Shown here: positions 8,798 through 16,701 of the stretch, piece by piece
Layout of the letters: each line of letters starts with the position of its first letter
Position numbering within the stretch: the first letter of the stretch is position 1
Assembly (NCBI RefSeq): GCF_035917995.1
Contig: NZ_CP109131.1
Coordinates: 7,440,001 to 7,504,000, forward strand
Length of the DNA: 64,000 nucleotides
Source of the DNA: Streptosporangium sp. NBC_01755
Lineage (GTDB): Bacteria; Actinomycetota; Actinomycetes; Streptosporangiales; Streptosporangiaceae
Direction: 5' to 3'
The notes under the pieces: model-generated
What the model saw: the letters and a program-made list of their open reading frames with translations, nothing else
Told to the model about the DNA's origin: nothing
Databases searched by the model: none
Program-made: the position numbers and the translations under genes

Positions 8798-9405
8798 GCG
8801 CCGCCGACATCGACGTGCTGCCCGGCCCGGGGGCGGAGAGCGGGGTCGCTCCGCTGTGAACGCCTTCATGGTCGGCCGCCGGCGACGGTCGATCTTGCCC
8901 GCACTCGTCAGCGGTAGCTCGTCCAGCACGCGTACGGTCCCCGGCACCATGTAACCGGGCAGCCGCCCGGCCGCCCATGCTCTGGCGTCCTTCGCCGTCA
9001 CCGGTCCGGAAGCGGAGGTGGATCCGGAGGCGGAGGTGGAGGTGGATCCGGAGGCGGAGGTGGAGGTGGAGGTGGATCCGGAGGCGGAGGTGGAGGTGGA
9101 TCCGGAGGCGGAGGTGGAGGTGGATCCGGAGGCGGAGGTGGAGGTGGATCCGGAGGCGGAGGTGGAGGTGGATCCGGAGGCGGGTCCGGAGGCGGAGGTG
9201 GCCCCCGAGGTGGAGGCTCGTGCAGATGCGAAAGCGGGCATGGGGACGGCCACGTAGGCCACCAGCTGGTCGTCCTCCAGGGCCACCGCCGCGTCGTCCA
9301 CGCCGGGACAGGCCCGCAGCGTCTGCTCGATCTCGCCCAGCTCGATCCGGTAGCCGCGGTGCTTGACCTGGTGGTCCACCCGGCCGATGAAGTCGAGTTC
9401 GCGTC
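8771..9405 (-). pseudogene. NRPS adenylation-domain C-terminal fragment with an expanded Ser/Thr/Gly repeat loop
   Basis: Reading from 9405 down, the frame gives [20 protein letters not shown] (core motif A8 of adenylation domains), then [19 protein letters not shown], then LVAYVAVP, a long low-complexity insert and finally RLPGYMVPG and [12 protein letters not shown] (motif A10). Everything upstream (A1-A7) and downstream (carrier domain) is missing, and the tail after GKIDRR looks out of frame. So this is the C-terminal subdomain of one A domain, cut out of a larger NRPS. The insert sits between motifs A8 and A10, where adenylation domains normally have a short variable loop, and it preserves frame. 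Confidence 0.75.
9011..9200. repeat. 24-bp tandem repeat encoding (GSTSTSAS)n on the minus strand
   Basis: Roughly seven copies of a GGATCCGGAGGCGGAGGTGG-type unit with period 24, one copy expanded by 6 nt. All lengths are multiples of three. In the adenylation-domain frame it encodes Gly-Ser-Thr-Ser-Thr-Ser-Ala-Ser; in another frame it gives a proline/aspartate run, which is a shadow. Confidence 0.9.
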
Positions 9406-9419
9406 CAGCACCGCCAGCG

Positions 9420-9681
9420 AGCCCCGCTCGTGCACGCCGTCGACGACGTCACGCAGCAGGGCGGTGCCCGCGGTGCCGAACCGGGTGAAGAACGGTGCCT
9501 GGATCCGGTAGACGGACACCCGTTCGCCCGCGGCCCCCAGCACCGTCGCGCACATCCGCCGGGCTCCGCCCACGTCGTCGGGCATCCGCCACGCCGCAAG
9601 CCACCTGGGGGAGGGGGCGAGTCCCAGGCAGAGGGCGGATCGGCTCTGGAGCAGGTCAGTCCATATCGGTACAGCAGCCAT
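9420..9681 (-). pseudogene. Orotidine 5'-phosphate decarboxylase-like N-terminal fragment
   Basis: From ATG 9681 the protein reads MAAVPIWTDLLQSRSALCLG, then APSPRWLAAWRMPDD, then [20 protein letters not shown] and SLAVLDA. This follows the order of type-2 PyrF (LCVGIDPHP, AWGLPDD, QSAFFERFG, LVLLDAKRGD). It breaks off exactly at the LDAK position and runs into the NRPS fragment in a different frame. About 87 of some 270 residues remain. No catalytic Lys-Asp pair survives. This is one half of a deletion or recombination scar. Confidence 0.6.
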
Positions 9682-9879
9682 GGGGCCATTGCACACAACA
9701 GAGCCGGCGCCTGCATCACGCCCGCTCACCGGCGGGAATCCGTCGGCTAAAATTCTCGCCCCGTGTGGGCTGGGCCGGACCGGATCGACCCTTTTGATCT
9801 ACATTGTAAAGGCGTCGGGCTGGTGAACAACAGATACGAGGTTCCAGCCGGTGGCGTCACAAATCACGTGGCAATACTC

Positions 9880-9923
9880 AAAACCTTCGCAGGGCGGCGA
9901 AGCTGCTGCCTTGCGAAGGTTTT
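9880..9923 (-). terminator. Intrinsic terminator of the small secreted protein gene
   Basis: Perfect 12-bp inverted repeat AAAACCTTCGCA / TGCGAAGGTTTT at 9880-9891 and 9912-9923, with a GC-rich centre, lying 13 nt after the stop codon at 9936. Read on the minus strand, the distal arm ends in a short A/T run. Confidence 0.85.
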
Positions 9924-9935
9924 GATGGGGAGAGT

Positions 9936-10292
9936 TCAGCGGTTGGTCCACAGATGCCAGAACCAGTCGCCCTCGGAGCAGGTGTAGTGCTCCCAGTGGC
10001 CTCGGTCGATTCCTCCCTGGCCGGCTGCCACGCAGTTGGAGTGGCTTGAGAACCAGTCGCGGTACACATCGTCGCCGGCGGGCAGCCTGCTGACCGCGCC
10101 GGCCCGTGCGGTGACCGTGTGCGCCCCGGCCTCGGAGGTGGTGACCGAAACGGCGGAGGCAGGGGCGCCTGTCGCCAGCAGGGCCATACCGGTGATCGCG
10201 CCGACCGCCAGCAGCGCGCGAACGCGGGCTGCCTTTGTGGAACCGCTGTGCTTCTCCAGGGGGCCGGAGACGTCGCGACGGCCTGTGTTCAT
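9936..10292 (-). CDS. Small secreted protein with a two-cysteine aromatic C-terminus
   Basis: 118 aa. Residues 20-47 form a Sec signal peptide (ALLAVGAITGMALLATGAPA then SA before VSVTT), so the mature peptide is about 70 residues. The mature part ends with SNCVAAGQGG and HYTCSEGDWFWHLWTN: two Cys likely forming one disulfide, and an unusual density of Trp/Tyr/His. ATG 10292 is preceded by GGAGGT at good spacing. I do not recognise the family; short secreted proteins of this build are common in actinomycetes. It is monocistronic with its own terminator. Function unknown. Confidence 0.8.
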   Translation of the reverse strand: MNTGRRDVSGPLEKHSGSTKAARVRALLAVGAITGMALLATGAPASAVSVTTSEAGAHTVTARAGAVSRLPAGDDVYRDWFSSHSNCVAAGQGGIDRGHWEHYTCSEGDWFWHLWTNR

Positions 10293-10736
10293 CAGTTACC
10301 TCCAGTGTGGAGACCCGGTCCTTCAGGGCCGGGAGGAAAGGTGGAACGGTGCTGCATGGTGGTTTCCTTCGCGGTGCCGTAGCCGTAACCGTCTGCTCGC
10401 TGGAGCGGGCGGACGGGGCGGTGGCCGATGCCCTGCACGAGGCCGTGCCGGGTGGTGATGTTGAACCGGCCGGTGCTGCGTACCACGACGCGGCCGAGGT
10501 GGACCCCTTGCTCAACTCCGCAGTCACCGTCATGATCGTCAGTCACCTGAACGCCCGGATCCCTTTGTCGACTGTCTTCTGCCTCCGTGTTGACCGGCAC
10601 GCTCTGGCCCGCAAACGGGACGACACTGCTTTAGTCACCACTCGATTACTTAGTGTAATGGTATCCGATTGGCAAAGGGCGGGTTTTCGGCACGAGGAGG
10701 GGTGAGTATGCGGGTGAGGTCGCCGGGAGAGCCTTC
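10293..10736. promoter_or_regulatory. Intergenic region with a candidate operator ATTAC-N5-GTAAT
   Basis: Divergent 444-nt gap. An AT-rich patch contains the inverted repeat ATTACTTAGTGTAAT at 10645-10659, suitable as a repressor operator. On the plus strand GAGGAGG at about 10694 precedes ATG 10708, which opens a 10-codon peptide (MRVRSPGEPS) whose TGA overlaps the GTG start of the next gene. The minus-strand frame at 10292-10600 has no protein-like character and I treat it as noncoding. Confidence 0.45.
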
Positions 10737-11307
10737 GTGATCTCACACGGGATCGTTGACGGGCCGCACGGGCTGATCCTGGCGCGGATTCCCGGCGACG
10801 CCGGGCCGCTGGCCGAGCTGGTACGTGGTCACTATGTCGGTGAGCGGTGGCTTCGGGAGGTCCGCGACCTGGCCGCGCTGCTGGCCGAGTCCCGGCCGGT
10901 CCATCACCTGCTGCCGCTGTTCGGGCGTGTTCCCGTCGAGCCGGACACCTGGGCGGAGCTGATCGCCTGCCTGGCGCAGGAACTGGTGGTGCGTCGCGTC
11001 AACCTGACCCGGGTGCCGGCGGCGGTGCGGTGCGCCGACGCCCTGCGGGAGTCGGGGCATCCTCTCGCGGGGCTGCCGCTGAGGCTCGGCAGGGGGGGGG
11101 GCGGTGTGGCGGTCGATAGCGGGTCTGGTGCGCGCCCCCGCCGAGGCGTCCGTCCACCGGGTCAACGAACTCGCGGCCCGATGGCGGTGGCTGGTGTTCA
11201 GGATCACCAGGCGCACACCGTACTGGACGGACCAGAAGCTCGCGGTCGGCGCGCTCAGCCCGCGCGGGAACGTGCTGAGCCTGCTGGTCTCCCACGACAC
11301 CGACTGA
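10737..11307 (+). pseudogene. Unrecognised protein interrupted by a frameshift in a run of ten G
   Basis: GTG 10737 (GGGAGA upstream) opens a frame with good codon character: MISHGIVDGPHGLILARIPG, then a Leu-rich stretch ending LAGLPLRLGRGGGG. At 11092-11101 there are ten consecutive G. After them the natural continuation is in the next frame (VWRSIAGLVRAPAEASVHRV to LLSLLVSHDTD-like end, stop 11307); the original frame becomes Arg/Gly/Pro-rich. Nine G would restore a protein of about 189 aa. It could be a pseudogene, a slippage (phase-variable) gene or a sequencing error. No known domain recognised. A 10-codon leader peptide overlaps the start (TCGTGATC). Confidence 0.6.
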
Positions 11308-11329
11308 CCTTTTGAGTCGAGGGAGGAGT

Positions 11330-11790
11330 CAGGGCGGAGGCTGGGTGTGAGCAACCTCGAGGCTGGGGGCTCCGACCGGGCAGATCCGCATCGCGTGGCG
11401 GAATCGCGGCCGGCACCTCGCGTTCGCCGATTTTCGGGGTGGCCAGAGCCCACAGGATCGGCATGCCGGTCGGGGTGCACGCCAAATACAGCCGCAGGCC
11501 CCGGAAGAACCGCAAGTGCGAGGCACGGTAGCTGTAGGCGGCCAACCCATCAGGCTCGAACGCCGTACGGCCGGGCGCGACATTCCGCACGGCACCGGCG
11601 TGGAGTCGACGATCCAGTGGTTGTCGAATACTGAGCCGACATGCCGTCTACCCCCATCACGGACCGTCGAGGAAGGTGGCCGTGATGTGGCGGAAGCCGA
11701 CGAAGACCGATCGGGGCGGAGCGGGGACAAAAGCGGCGTTCCTCGTGAATGTGTACCCGCATCCAGCGTTGGTCCATTAAATCGGATATA
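11330..11790 (-). pseudogene. IS982-family transposase fragment, frameshifted
   Basis: Minus-strand pieces in two frames give IVDSTPVPCGMSRPAVRRS and then YSYRASHLRFFRGLRLYLA, followed by CTPTGMPILWALATPKIGER. This is the characteristic middle of actinobacterial IS982 transposases (DSTPVPCG, YCASHSRFFWGLRLYL, PKIGEREV). At least one frameshift separates the first two pieces near 11555-11570; the N- and C-termini are missing. It lies upstream of the repeat-protein gene and in opposite orientation to a second IS982 remnant at 13967-14089. Confidence 0.8.
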
Positions 11791-12218
11791 TGTCAGATAA
11801 ACGTCCTTTGTGAAGTCGGATGATCAGGGTCTGTAATCCGCCAGCTAGCGGCATCAAAGCATATTTTATGGCGGATAAATCTCACCTCAATGGGTCTTAT
11901 CTAAAAGGAACATTTGGTGCGTAATACGAGTTGTCGGATTCAAGGCTAAAAGCTTGTAATTTCGACTACTTACTGAAAAGATCGCAAGCTTGGCGAAATT
12001 ATGTCTTGGCGTGGACATGTGTAAGTTAACGGATAAGTCCAACATCATCAACGGGAGGGCAATTGAACAAAAGAAGCGGGAGATCGCCGTTTATTCCGTG
12101 ATGTGCAAGGAAATCAAGGTGGCGCAAGAATGATCCGTAAGGGTTATGGCGACGTTTTCTGGCCGATTTGGAGAACGTCGAAGCAGGGGGCAATCGATCC
12201 TTTCAAGGGGAACACTCA
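11791..12218. other. AT-rich upstream region of the repeat-protein gene, no gene seen
   Basis: 428 nt, clearly more AT-rich than the surroundings. An inverted repeat ATCCGCCA / TGGCGGAT lies at 11836-11843 and 11869-11876. No convincing ORF is present on either strand. The composition suggests foreign DNA or a long regulated promoter region. The AAGGGG at about 12205 is the ribosome site of the downstream gene. Confidence 0.5.
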
Positions 12219-13433
12219 ATGTCCAAACTCAAGAGCGTCGTCGTAGCATTCGCCGCCAGCAGCACGGTGTTGACAGGCGGAGTCGTTGGCCTCGGCGCCG
12301 CAACCGCCATCACCACAGCCACGGCCAGTGCCGTCCGAGTTGCTTCGTTCAGCTGCAACCACGGTTGCTGCAACCAGGGTTGCAGCCGTTCCTGGCGGCA
12401 TCAGTTGCTGGAGCAGTTCCAGCGGCAGCGGAGCTGGCAGCGCCAGTTCCAGCGGTCGCTGCAGTCGCAGAGGCTTGACCAGAGGGTCAACTTCCATCTG
12501 GACACCTCTGCCGACTCCAAGAGTCTCGCCGACGCCATCGCCAGGCAGAAGGCTGAGGCTGAGGCCAGGCAGAAGGCCGAGGCGGACGCCAGGAACAAGG
12601 CTTACAACGACGCCAAGGCCGAGGCTGAGGCCAGGCAGAAGGCCGAGGCGGACGCCAGGAACAAGGCTGAGGCTGAGGCCAGGCAGAAGGCCGAGGCGGA
12701 CGCCAGGAACAAGGCTTACAACGACGCCAAGGCCGAGGCTGAGGCCAGGCAGAAGGCCGAGGCGGACGCCAGGAACAAGGCTGAGGCTGAGGCCAGGCAG
12801 AAGGCCGAGGCGGACGCCAGGAACAAGGCTTACAACGACGCCAAGGCCGAGGCTGAGGCCAGGCAGAAGGCCGAGGCGGACGCCAGGAACAAGGCTGAGG
12901 CTGAGGCCAGGCAGAAGGCCGAGGCGGACGCCAGGAACAAGGCTGAGGCTGAGGCCAGGCAGAAGGCCGAGGCGGACGCCAGGAACAAGGCTTACAACGA
13001 CGCCAAGGCCGAGGCTGAGGCCAGGCAGAAGGCCGAGGCGGACGCCAGGAACAAGGCTGAGGCTGAGGCCAGGCAGAAGGCCGAGGCGGACGCCAGGAAC
13101 AAGGCTGAGGCTGAGGCCAGGAACAAGGCCGAGGCTGAGGCCAGGAACAAGGCTTACAACGACGCCAAGGCTGAGGCTGAGGCCAGGCAGAAGGCCGAGG
13201 CGGACGCCAGGAACAGGGCTTACAACGACGCCCGAAACAAGAACATCAACGCCGCCCTCGGGAACAAGGCCGAGGCCGACACCAGGAACGCCGCCGACAC
13301 CAGGAACACGGCCGACACCAGGAACGCGGCCGACACCAGGAACGCGGCCGCCGGTGACGCCAGCGACAAGGTCCTCGAAATCAAGCGGATTCTCGACTGC
13401 CGTGTAAATCCGCCGCTCGCTTCGTCCCTGTAA
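12219..13433 (+). CDS. Secreted Ala/Glu/Lys/Arg-rich helical repeat protein
   Basis: 404 aa from ATG 12219 (AAGGGG 8 nt upstream). Residues 1-42 look like a signal peptide ending in the TATASAV area. Then comes a Cys/Gln-rich patch ([13 protein letters not shown], then Gln/Arg repeats) and from about residue 110 a 230-residue array built from [16 protein letters not shown] and KAYNDA units. The tail has DTRNAA repeats and one final Cys in ILDCRV. The array has regularly spaced opposite charges and no Pro or Gly, so a long single helix or coiled coil is predicted. I recognise no named family; a cell-surface or spore-sheath spacer role is a guess. Confidence 0.8.
   Translation: MSKLKSVVVAFAASSTVLTGGVVGLGAATAITTATASAVRVASFSCNHGCCNQGCSRSWRHQLLEQFQRQRSWQRQFQRSLQSQRLDQRVNFHLDTSADSKSLADAIARQKAEAEARQKAEADARNKAYNDAKAEAEARQKAEADARNKAEAEARQKAEADARNKAYNDAKAEAEARQKAEADARNKAEAEARQKAEADARNKAYNDAKAEAEARQKAEADARNKAEAEARQKAEADARNKAEAEARQKAEADARNKAYNDAKAEAEARQKAEADARNKAEAEARQKAEADARNKAEAEARNKAEAEARNKAYNDAKAEAEARQKAEADARNRAYNDARNKNINAALGNKAEADTRNAADTRNTADTRNAADTRNAAAGDASDKVLEIKRILDCRVNPPLASSL
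12547..13230. repeat. Coding tandem repeats (24-bp KAEAEARQ / KAEADARN and 18-bp KAYNDA units)
   Basis: Near-identical DNA units inside the secreted repeat gene. Octapeptide units of 24 bp occur in pairs, punctuated by an 18-bp unit encoding KAYNDA; pair plus punctuation gives 22 residues, twice the 11-residue hendecad period. Nucleotide identity between copies is almost complete, implying recent expansion or gene conversion. Confidence 0.9.
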
Positions 13434-13966
13434 CGCTCCTGCCCTCGTTGATCGTTCCTGCGGTCCAAGCGAGAAGGTCGCAATAGAAGAGCCACGGACA
13501 TGGTCGACGATGCGTCCCGGCCACCGGGCATAGAGGGCCTGGCTGTCGTCAAATTCGTCGAAGGAATCGAGGGCGGCCGATCGTGCGGTCGGTGACGGCT
13601 GACAGATGAGTGCGTGCCTGTCACCACGCGTGGTGGCGCATCGTGCGTTGGCTTCACCACAAGCACCACCGCCTCAGATAGAACGAGATCCGCCACCGGC
13701 TCTGCGATCTAGACTGGAGAATTGCCCACAACTGCATCGCGGTAGCGATATCGCCTCCAGCGTCGCTGTGACGCGATATCGCTACCGCGACAGGTTCTCC
13801 GAAGTTAAGCGGAATCGTGTTCTCGCTTCGTCACAGCGAGCGATCCCTTGTTGGTGGCTCTCTGTGAGCGGAGGTGGGATCGGGTGCTTGCCGCCCGGTT
13901 CTGGGTGGAGGAGGCCCAGCGCGATCTGCGTCTTGGGCAGCATCCGGCCGCTCGCCGACTTGGGGG
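13434..13966. other. Gap after the repeat gene, no intact gene
   Basis: Apart from the 18-bp inverted repeat I see no coherent protein on either strand. Reading frames here are short or of shadow composition. It joins an IS982 remnant, so decayed mobile DNA is likely. Confidence 0.5.
13737..13790. repeat. 18-bp perfect inverted repeat with 18-nt spacer
   Basis: TCGCGGTAGCGATATCGC at 13737-13754 and its exact reverse complement at 13773-13790. The inner ten bases GCGATATCGC are themselves palindromic. There is no T-run on either side. It could be a transcript hairpin, a transposon end or a recombination site; it lies between the repeat gene and the IS982 remnant. Confidence 0.8.
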
Positions 13967-14089
13967 CGAACCTTCGAAGGCGTCGTAACCCGGGTCACCC
14001 AACGCATCCTCGCCATGCCCTCCGCGATCTGACACAACAACAAGACCGGAGCTCTGGTCACCCGATCGCTGATCGCCTATGACCACTGA
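13967..14089 (+). pseudogene. IS982-family transposase C-terminal remnant with an internal stop
   Basis: The frame reads RTFEGVVTRVTQRILAMPSA, then I, a TGA stop, then HNNKTGALVTRSLIAYDH and the natural stop. Actinobacterial IS982 transposases end in RVxQRxLAxxAAIWHN...RSLxAYDH, so the TGA replaces the conserved Trp codon of AIWHN. Upstream similarity fades within a few codons. Confidence 0.8.
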
Positions 14090-14176
14090 TCACATGGGGC
14101 CTGTCCCGCGGGTCCTGCCGTGGAAAGGAGCGGTCAGACGGCGCTCCGCGGGGCGCAGGAGGGAGTCCGCACGCGT

Positions 14177-14623
14177 TCAGGGTCCCTGGAGGCCGCGGTA
14201 GGGCAAGGTCTGGCTGTAGACGAGGTTGGTGGTGGTGCTGCCGAACTGGGCCAGCTCGTCGACGAGCTGTTCGAGGTGGGCCATGGAGGTCGCGGCCATC
14301 TTCAGCACGTAGCAGTCATCGCCGGTGGTCCGCAGGCACTCCAGGATCTCGGAGCGCTCGTCGAGCAGCCGGTGCAGGGGCTGGTGCCGGCTGCCCGGAT
14401 ACTTCAGGCGTACCACGGCGAGCACGGCGAAGCCGACCTTCGCCAGGTCGACGTGGGCGTGGTAGCCGGTGATGACGCCCGCCGCCTCCAGGCGCCTGAT
14501 CCGCTCGGTCGTGGCGGAGGCGCTGAGGTTCACCCGCCGCCCCAGCTCGGTCAACGGGATGCGGCCGTCTCGCTGGACCTCGACCAGGATCGACCAGTCG
14601 GTGGCGTCGAGGCTCTCGGTCAT
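14177..14623 (-). CDS. Lrp/AsnC-family transcriptional regulator
   Basis: 148 aa. The N-terminal winged helix is MTESLDATDWSILVEVQRDG followed by the recognition helix region NLSASATTERIRRLEAAGVI; the C-terminal RAM ligand domain starts at AVVRLKYPG and includes the typical GDDCYVLKMAATSMAHLEQ segment. Full length for the family. It is transcribed away from the LLM oxidoreductase across 93 nt, so it probably controls that gene and itself in response to an amino acid or similar effector. ATG 14623 chosen. Confidence 0.92.
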   Translation of the reverse strand: MTESLDATDWSILVEVQRDGRIPLTELGRRVNLSASATTERIRRLEAAGVITGYHAHVDLAKVGFAVLAVVRLKYPGSRHQPLHRLLDERSEILECLRTTGDDCYVLKMAATSMAHLEQLVDELAQFGSTTTNLVYSQTLPYRGLQGP

Positions 14624-14716
14624 CCGGCAAAGGTACCGGCATATTCACGGCATATCGACTATTGTGCCGGGAAAACTCTCTTCCAATAGGAAATAACGGC
14701 TGGATAGTCTGAAGTA

Positions 14717-15580
14717 GTGCAATTAGGCGTTAATGTCCCGAATTTTGGGCCAGGAACCGACCCCGGTGTACTGCGCGACTGGGCGCAGACAGTGGAGGGC
14801 CTGGGCTTTGACCTGCTCATGGTCTCCGACCACATCGCGATAACACCCGACGTCGCCGAGCAGTATCCGGCGCCGTTCTACGAGCCTTTCACCACCCTCG
14901 CCTGGCTGGCCGGTATCACCAGCCGGGTCCGGCTCGGGACCACGGTGCTCATCGTGCCGTACCGGCACCCGCTGCTCGTCGCCCGCATGGCCGCCAACCT
15001 CAACCAACTCAGTGGAGGGCGGCTCGTCCTCGGGGTGGGCGTCGGCTGGGCGCGGCAGGAGTTCGACGCGCTCGGTGTCCCGTTCCAGCGGCGCGGGGCG
15101 CTGACCGACGACCACCTTCGGGCGATCCGCGCCGCCTGGGAGGACGACAAGGACTACCGCGCCGGGCGGATACCGATCTGGGTCGGCGGCAACAGTGACA
15201 CCGGCCTGCGCCGGGCGGTACGCCTCGGCGAGGCGTGGCATCCACTGCGGGTCACCCTGCCCTGGCTGCGCGAGGCACTGGAGCGGCTGAAGGCCATCGC
15301 CGGGGAGTCCCGGCGGCCGGTGCCCGCCCTGGTCCCCCGGATCGCCCTGCGGCTCACCGAGGCACCGGTCACCGACCCCGGGCGGCTCGCCGGGGAGGGC
15401 ACGATCGACCAGGTACTCGACGACCTCGAACAGCTGCGCCTCCTGGGTTCCGACACCGTCGTGCTCGATCCGTTCAACGGCGACCCGGACGAGACACGTC
15501 ACCCGCGGGTGGCGTGGCAGGCGCTCGCCACCGTGACCGCCCGTTGGTATCCGGATACACATCACTCAGAGACGAGGTAA
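14717..15580 (+). CDS. LLM-class (F420- or FMN-dependent) oxidoreductase
   Basis: 287 aa, luciferase-like monooxygenase fold. MQLGVNVPNFGPGTDPGVLR opens with the beta-1 strand; SDHIAITPDV, SGGRLVLGVGVGWARQEF and IPIWVGGNS are the conserved coenzyme-binding segments of the F420-dependent group. GTG 14717 is the only sensible start although the ribosome site is weak. It is followed after 2 nt by the deaminase gene, and the divergent Lrp gene is the likely regulator. A catabolic role on a nitrogenous or heterocyclic compound would fit the partner deaminase (inference). Confidence 0.9.
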   Translation: MQLGVNVPNFGPGTDPGVLRDWAQTVEGLGFDLLMVSDHIAITPDVAEQYPAPFYEPFTTLAWLAGITSRVRLGTTVLIVPYRHPLLVARMAANLNQLSGGRLVLGVGVGWARQEFDALGVPFQRRGALTDDHLRAIRAAWEDDKDYRAGRIPIWVGGNSDTGLRRAVRLGEAWHPLRVTLPWLREALERLKAIAGESRRPVPALVPRIALRLTEAPVTDPGRLAGEGTIDQVLDDLEQLRLLGSDTVVLDPFNGDPDETRHPRVAWQALATVTARWYPDTHHSETR

Positions 15581-15582
15581 CC

Positions 15583-16008
15583 ATGACGCGCGACGACGAA
15601 CACCTCCTGCGCAGGGCCATCGAGCTTGCCGCCGCGGCGCGGGCGGCCGGAGACCCGCCGTTCGGGTCGCTGCTGGTGGGCCCGGACGGTGCCGTGCTCG
15701 CCGAGGACCGCAACACGGTTCTCACCGACGCCGACATCACCGCCCACCCCGAACTCAAGCTGGCCAGGTGGGCGGCCCGCGAGCTCGACCCCGCCACCGC
15801 GGCCGCCACGACCATGTACACCAGCTGCCAGCCCTGCCCCATGTGCGCGGGCGCGATCGAACGCTCCGGACTCGGCCGTGTGGTGTTCGCGCTCTCCAAC
15901 GAACAGCTCGCGAGCCTCAAACCGGCCGCGACCGGCGCCGGCGCGCGCCAGGAGGGCCCCGCCTTGTTCGACGAGGCACGCCTCCCGGTCGAGGGCTACT
16001 ACCTCTGA
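15583..16008 (+). CDS. Nucleoside/cytidine deaminase family protein
   Basis: 141 aa zinc deaminase. The zinc site is H55 in HPE, C85 and C88 in TSCQPCPMC, with Glu57 as the proton shuttle; the preceding RAAGDPPFGSLLV is typical of guanine/cytosine deaminase-like and TadA-like proteins. It starts 2 nt after the LLM gene (GACGAGG overlapping its stop), so the two are co-expressed. The C-terminal LPVEGYYL resembles nucleoside deaminases rather than the tRNA-specific TadA. Its end overlaps the convergent hemerythrin gene by 10 nt. Confidence 0.92.
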   Translation: MTRDDEHLLRRAIELAAAARAAGDPPFGSLLVGPDGAVLAEDRNTVLTDADITAHPELKLARWAARELDPATAAATTMYTSCQPCPMCAGAIERSGLGRVVFALSNEQLASLKPAATGAGARQEGPALFDEARLPVEGYYL

Positions 16009-16559
16009 TCCGCCGCGCGGGCGGTCCTCAGCAAGAAGTCGGTCTTCGAGGCTTTCCAGCCCGGGACCTCCAGCGCGTTGAGGGCCGCGACTATTTTCTT
16101 CTCCTCGTAGCGGAAGTGTGACTCAAGCAGGGCGGTCAGGCCGTCCAGCTCGGCTCGCACCTGCCGTGCCCCGTCCGGATCCGGAATCGCCTCCGCTCCC
16201 AGGCCACCGAGCAGTTCCTGGAGTCTGAGCAGGATCTCGGTCACCACGTGGTGGTCGTGCTCCAGCTCTTCGAGCACGGGGCGCAGCTCGGGGAACCGCT
16301 CTGCCAGGGCGGGGAACACCCCGCCGTCCTCACCGGTGTGATGCAGGCTCAGCGCGGAGCAGAACGCCAGGCAGTGTGCCCGCAGCTCCCGTGGACGCCC
16401 GCCGCGGCCTTCGACGGCGGAGTCGACGTCCTCGCGGAGCCTGGACAGCTCCTCGCGGAGCCAGAGATGAACTTCGATCAGCTGGTTGCCGAACGCCGTG
16501 AGGCGGCCGTCCGGTTCGATGGTTTCCATGGTGTCGTCCCATGATTTCGGCGCCTCCAT
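15999..16559 (-). CDS. Hemerythrin-like (HHE) domain protein
   Basis: About 186 aa, all-helical. Iron-ligand candidates sit in LIEVHLWLREEL, LHHTGEDGGVFPAL, ELEHDHHVVTEIL and LESHFRYEEKKI, the standard H-HxxxE-H-HxxxE spacing of HHE proteins that bind a diiron centre and sense or store oxygen, NO or iron. ATG 16559 is used; longer (16634) and shorter (16529) starts cannot be excluded. It converges on and overlaps the deaminase gene. Confidence 0.85.
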   Translation of the reverse strand: MEAPKSWDDTMETIEPDGRLTAFGNQLIEVHLWLREELSRLREDVDSAVEGRGGRPRELRAHCLAFCSALSLHHTGEDGGVFPALAERFPELRPVLEELEHDHHVVTEILLRLQELLGGLGAEAIPDPDGARQVRAELDGLTALLESHFRYEEKKIVAALNALEVPGWKASKTDFLLRTARAADQR

Positions 16560-16677
16560 GCCCTCGGCGGTCTTCTTGCCGGGTGCACTGCGACGCTGAG
16601 GCGGGATTGCATCATTTTTTCTGCGGGCCGTCAAGCGGTGCCGCTCGTGGCGTGCCCTGCTAGGGTGCGATGTCTAA

Positions 16678-16693
16678 TCAATCGTTCGATTGA
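16678..16693. promoter_or_regulatory. Candidate TetR autoregulatory operator
   Basis: Inverted repeat TCAATCG-TT-CGATTGA directly upstream of the TetR gene start (GTG 16702), overlapping where RNA polymerase and the ribosome would bind. Position and symmetry are typical of self-repressed TetR genes. Confidence 0.65.
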
Positions 16694-16701
16694 GAGATGC
16701 C

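Noticed and set aside
8998-9729. Minus-strand frame with long Pro/Asp-Pro runs
   Set aside because: It is the PyrF-like fragment running into a wrong-frame reading of the 24-bp repeat; the Ser/Thr/Gly frame is the one continuous with adenylation-domain motifs.
10292-10600. 102-codon minus-strand ORF upstream of the small secreted protein
   Set aside because: Composition is not protein-like, no family resemblance, and it covers the promoter and ribosome-site region of the real gene.
9011-13230. Possible CRISPR arrays at the two repeat regions
   Set aside because: Repeats abut without unique spacers and are multiples of three inside reading frames; no cas genes nearby.
13606-14082. 158-codon plus-strand ORF covering the IS982 remnant
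   Set aside because: Wrong frame; the transposase similarity lies in the neighbouring frame with an internal stop.
16678-16693. Transcription terminator at the TCAATCG/CGATTGA repeat
   Set aside because: The 2-nt spacer is too short for a stable RNA loop; position at the TetR promoter fits an operator better.
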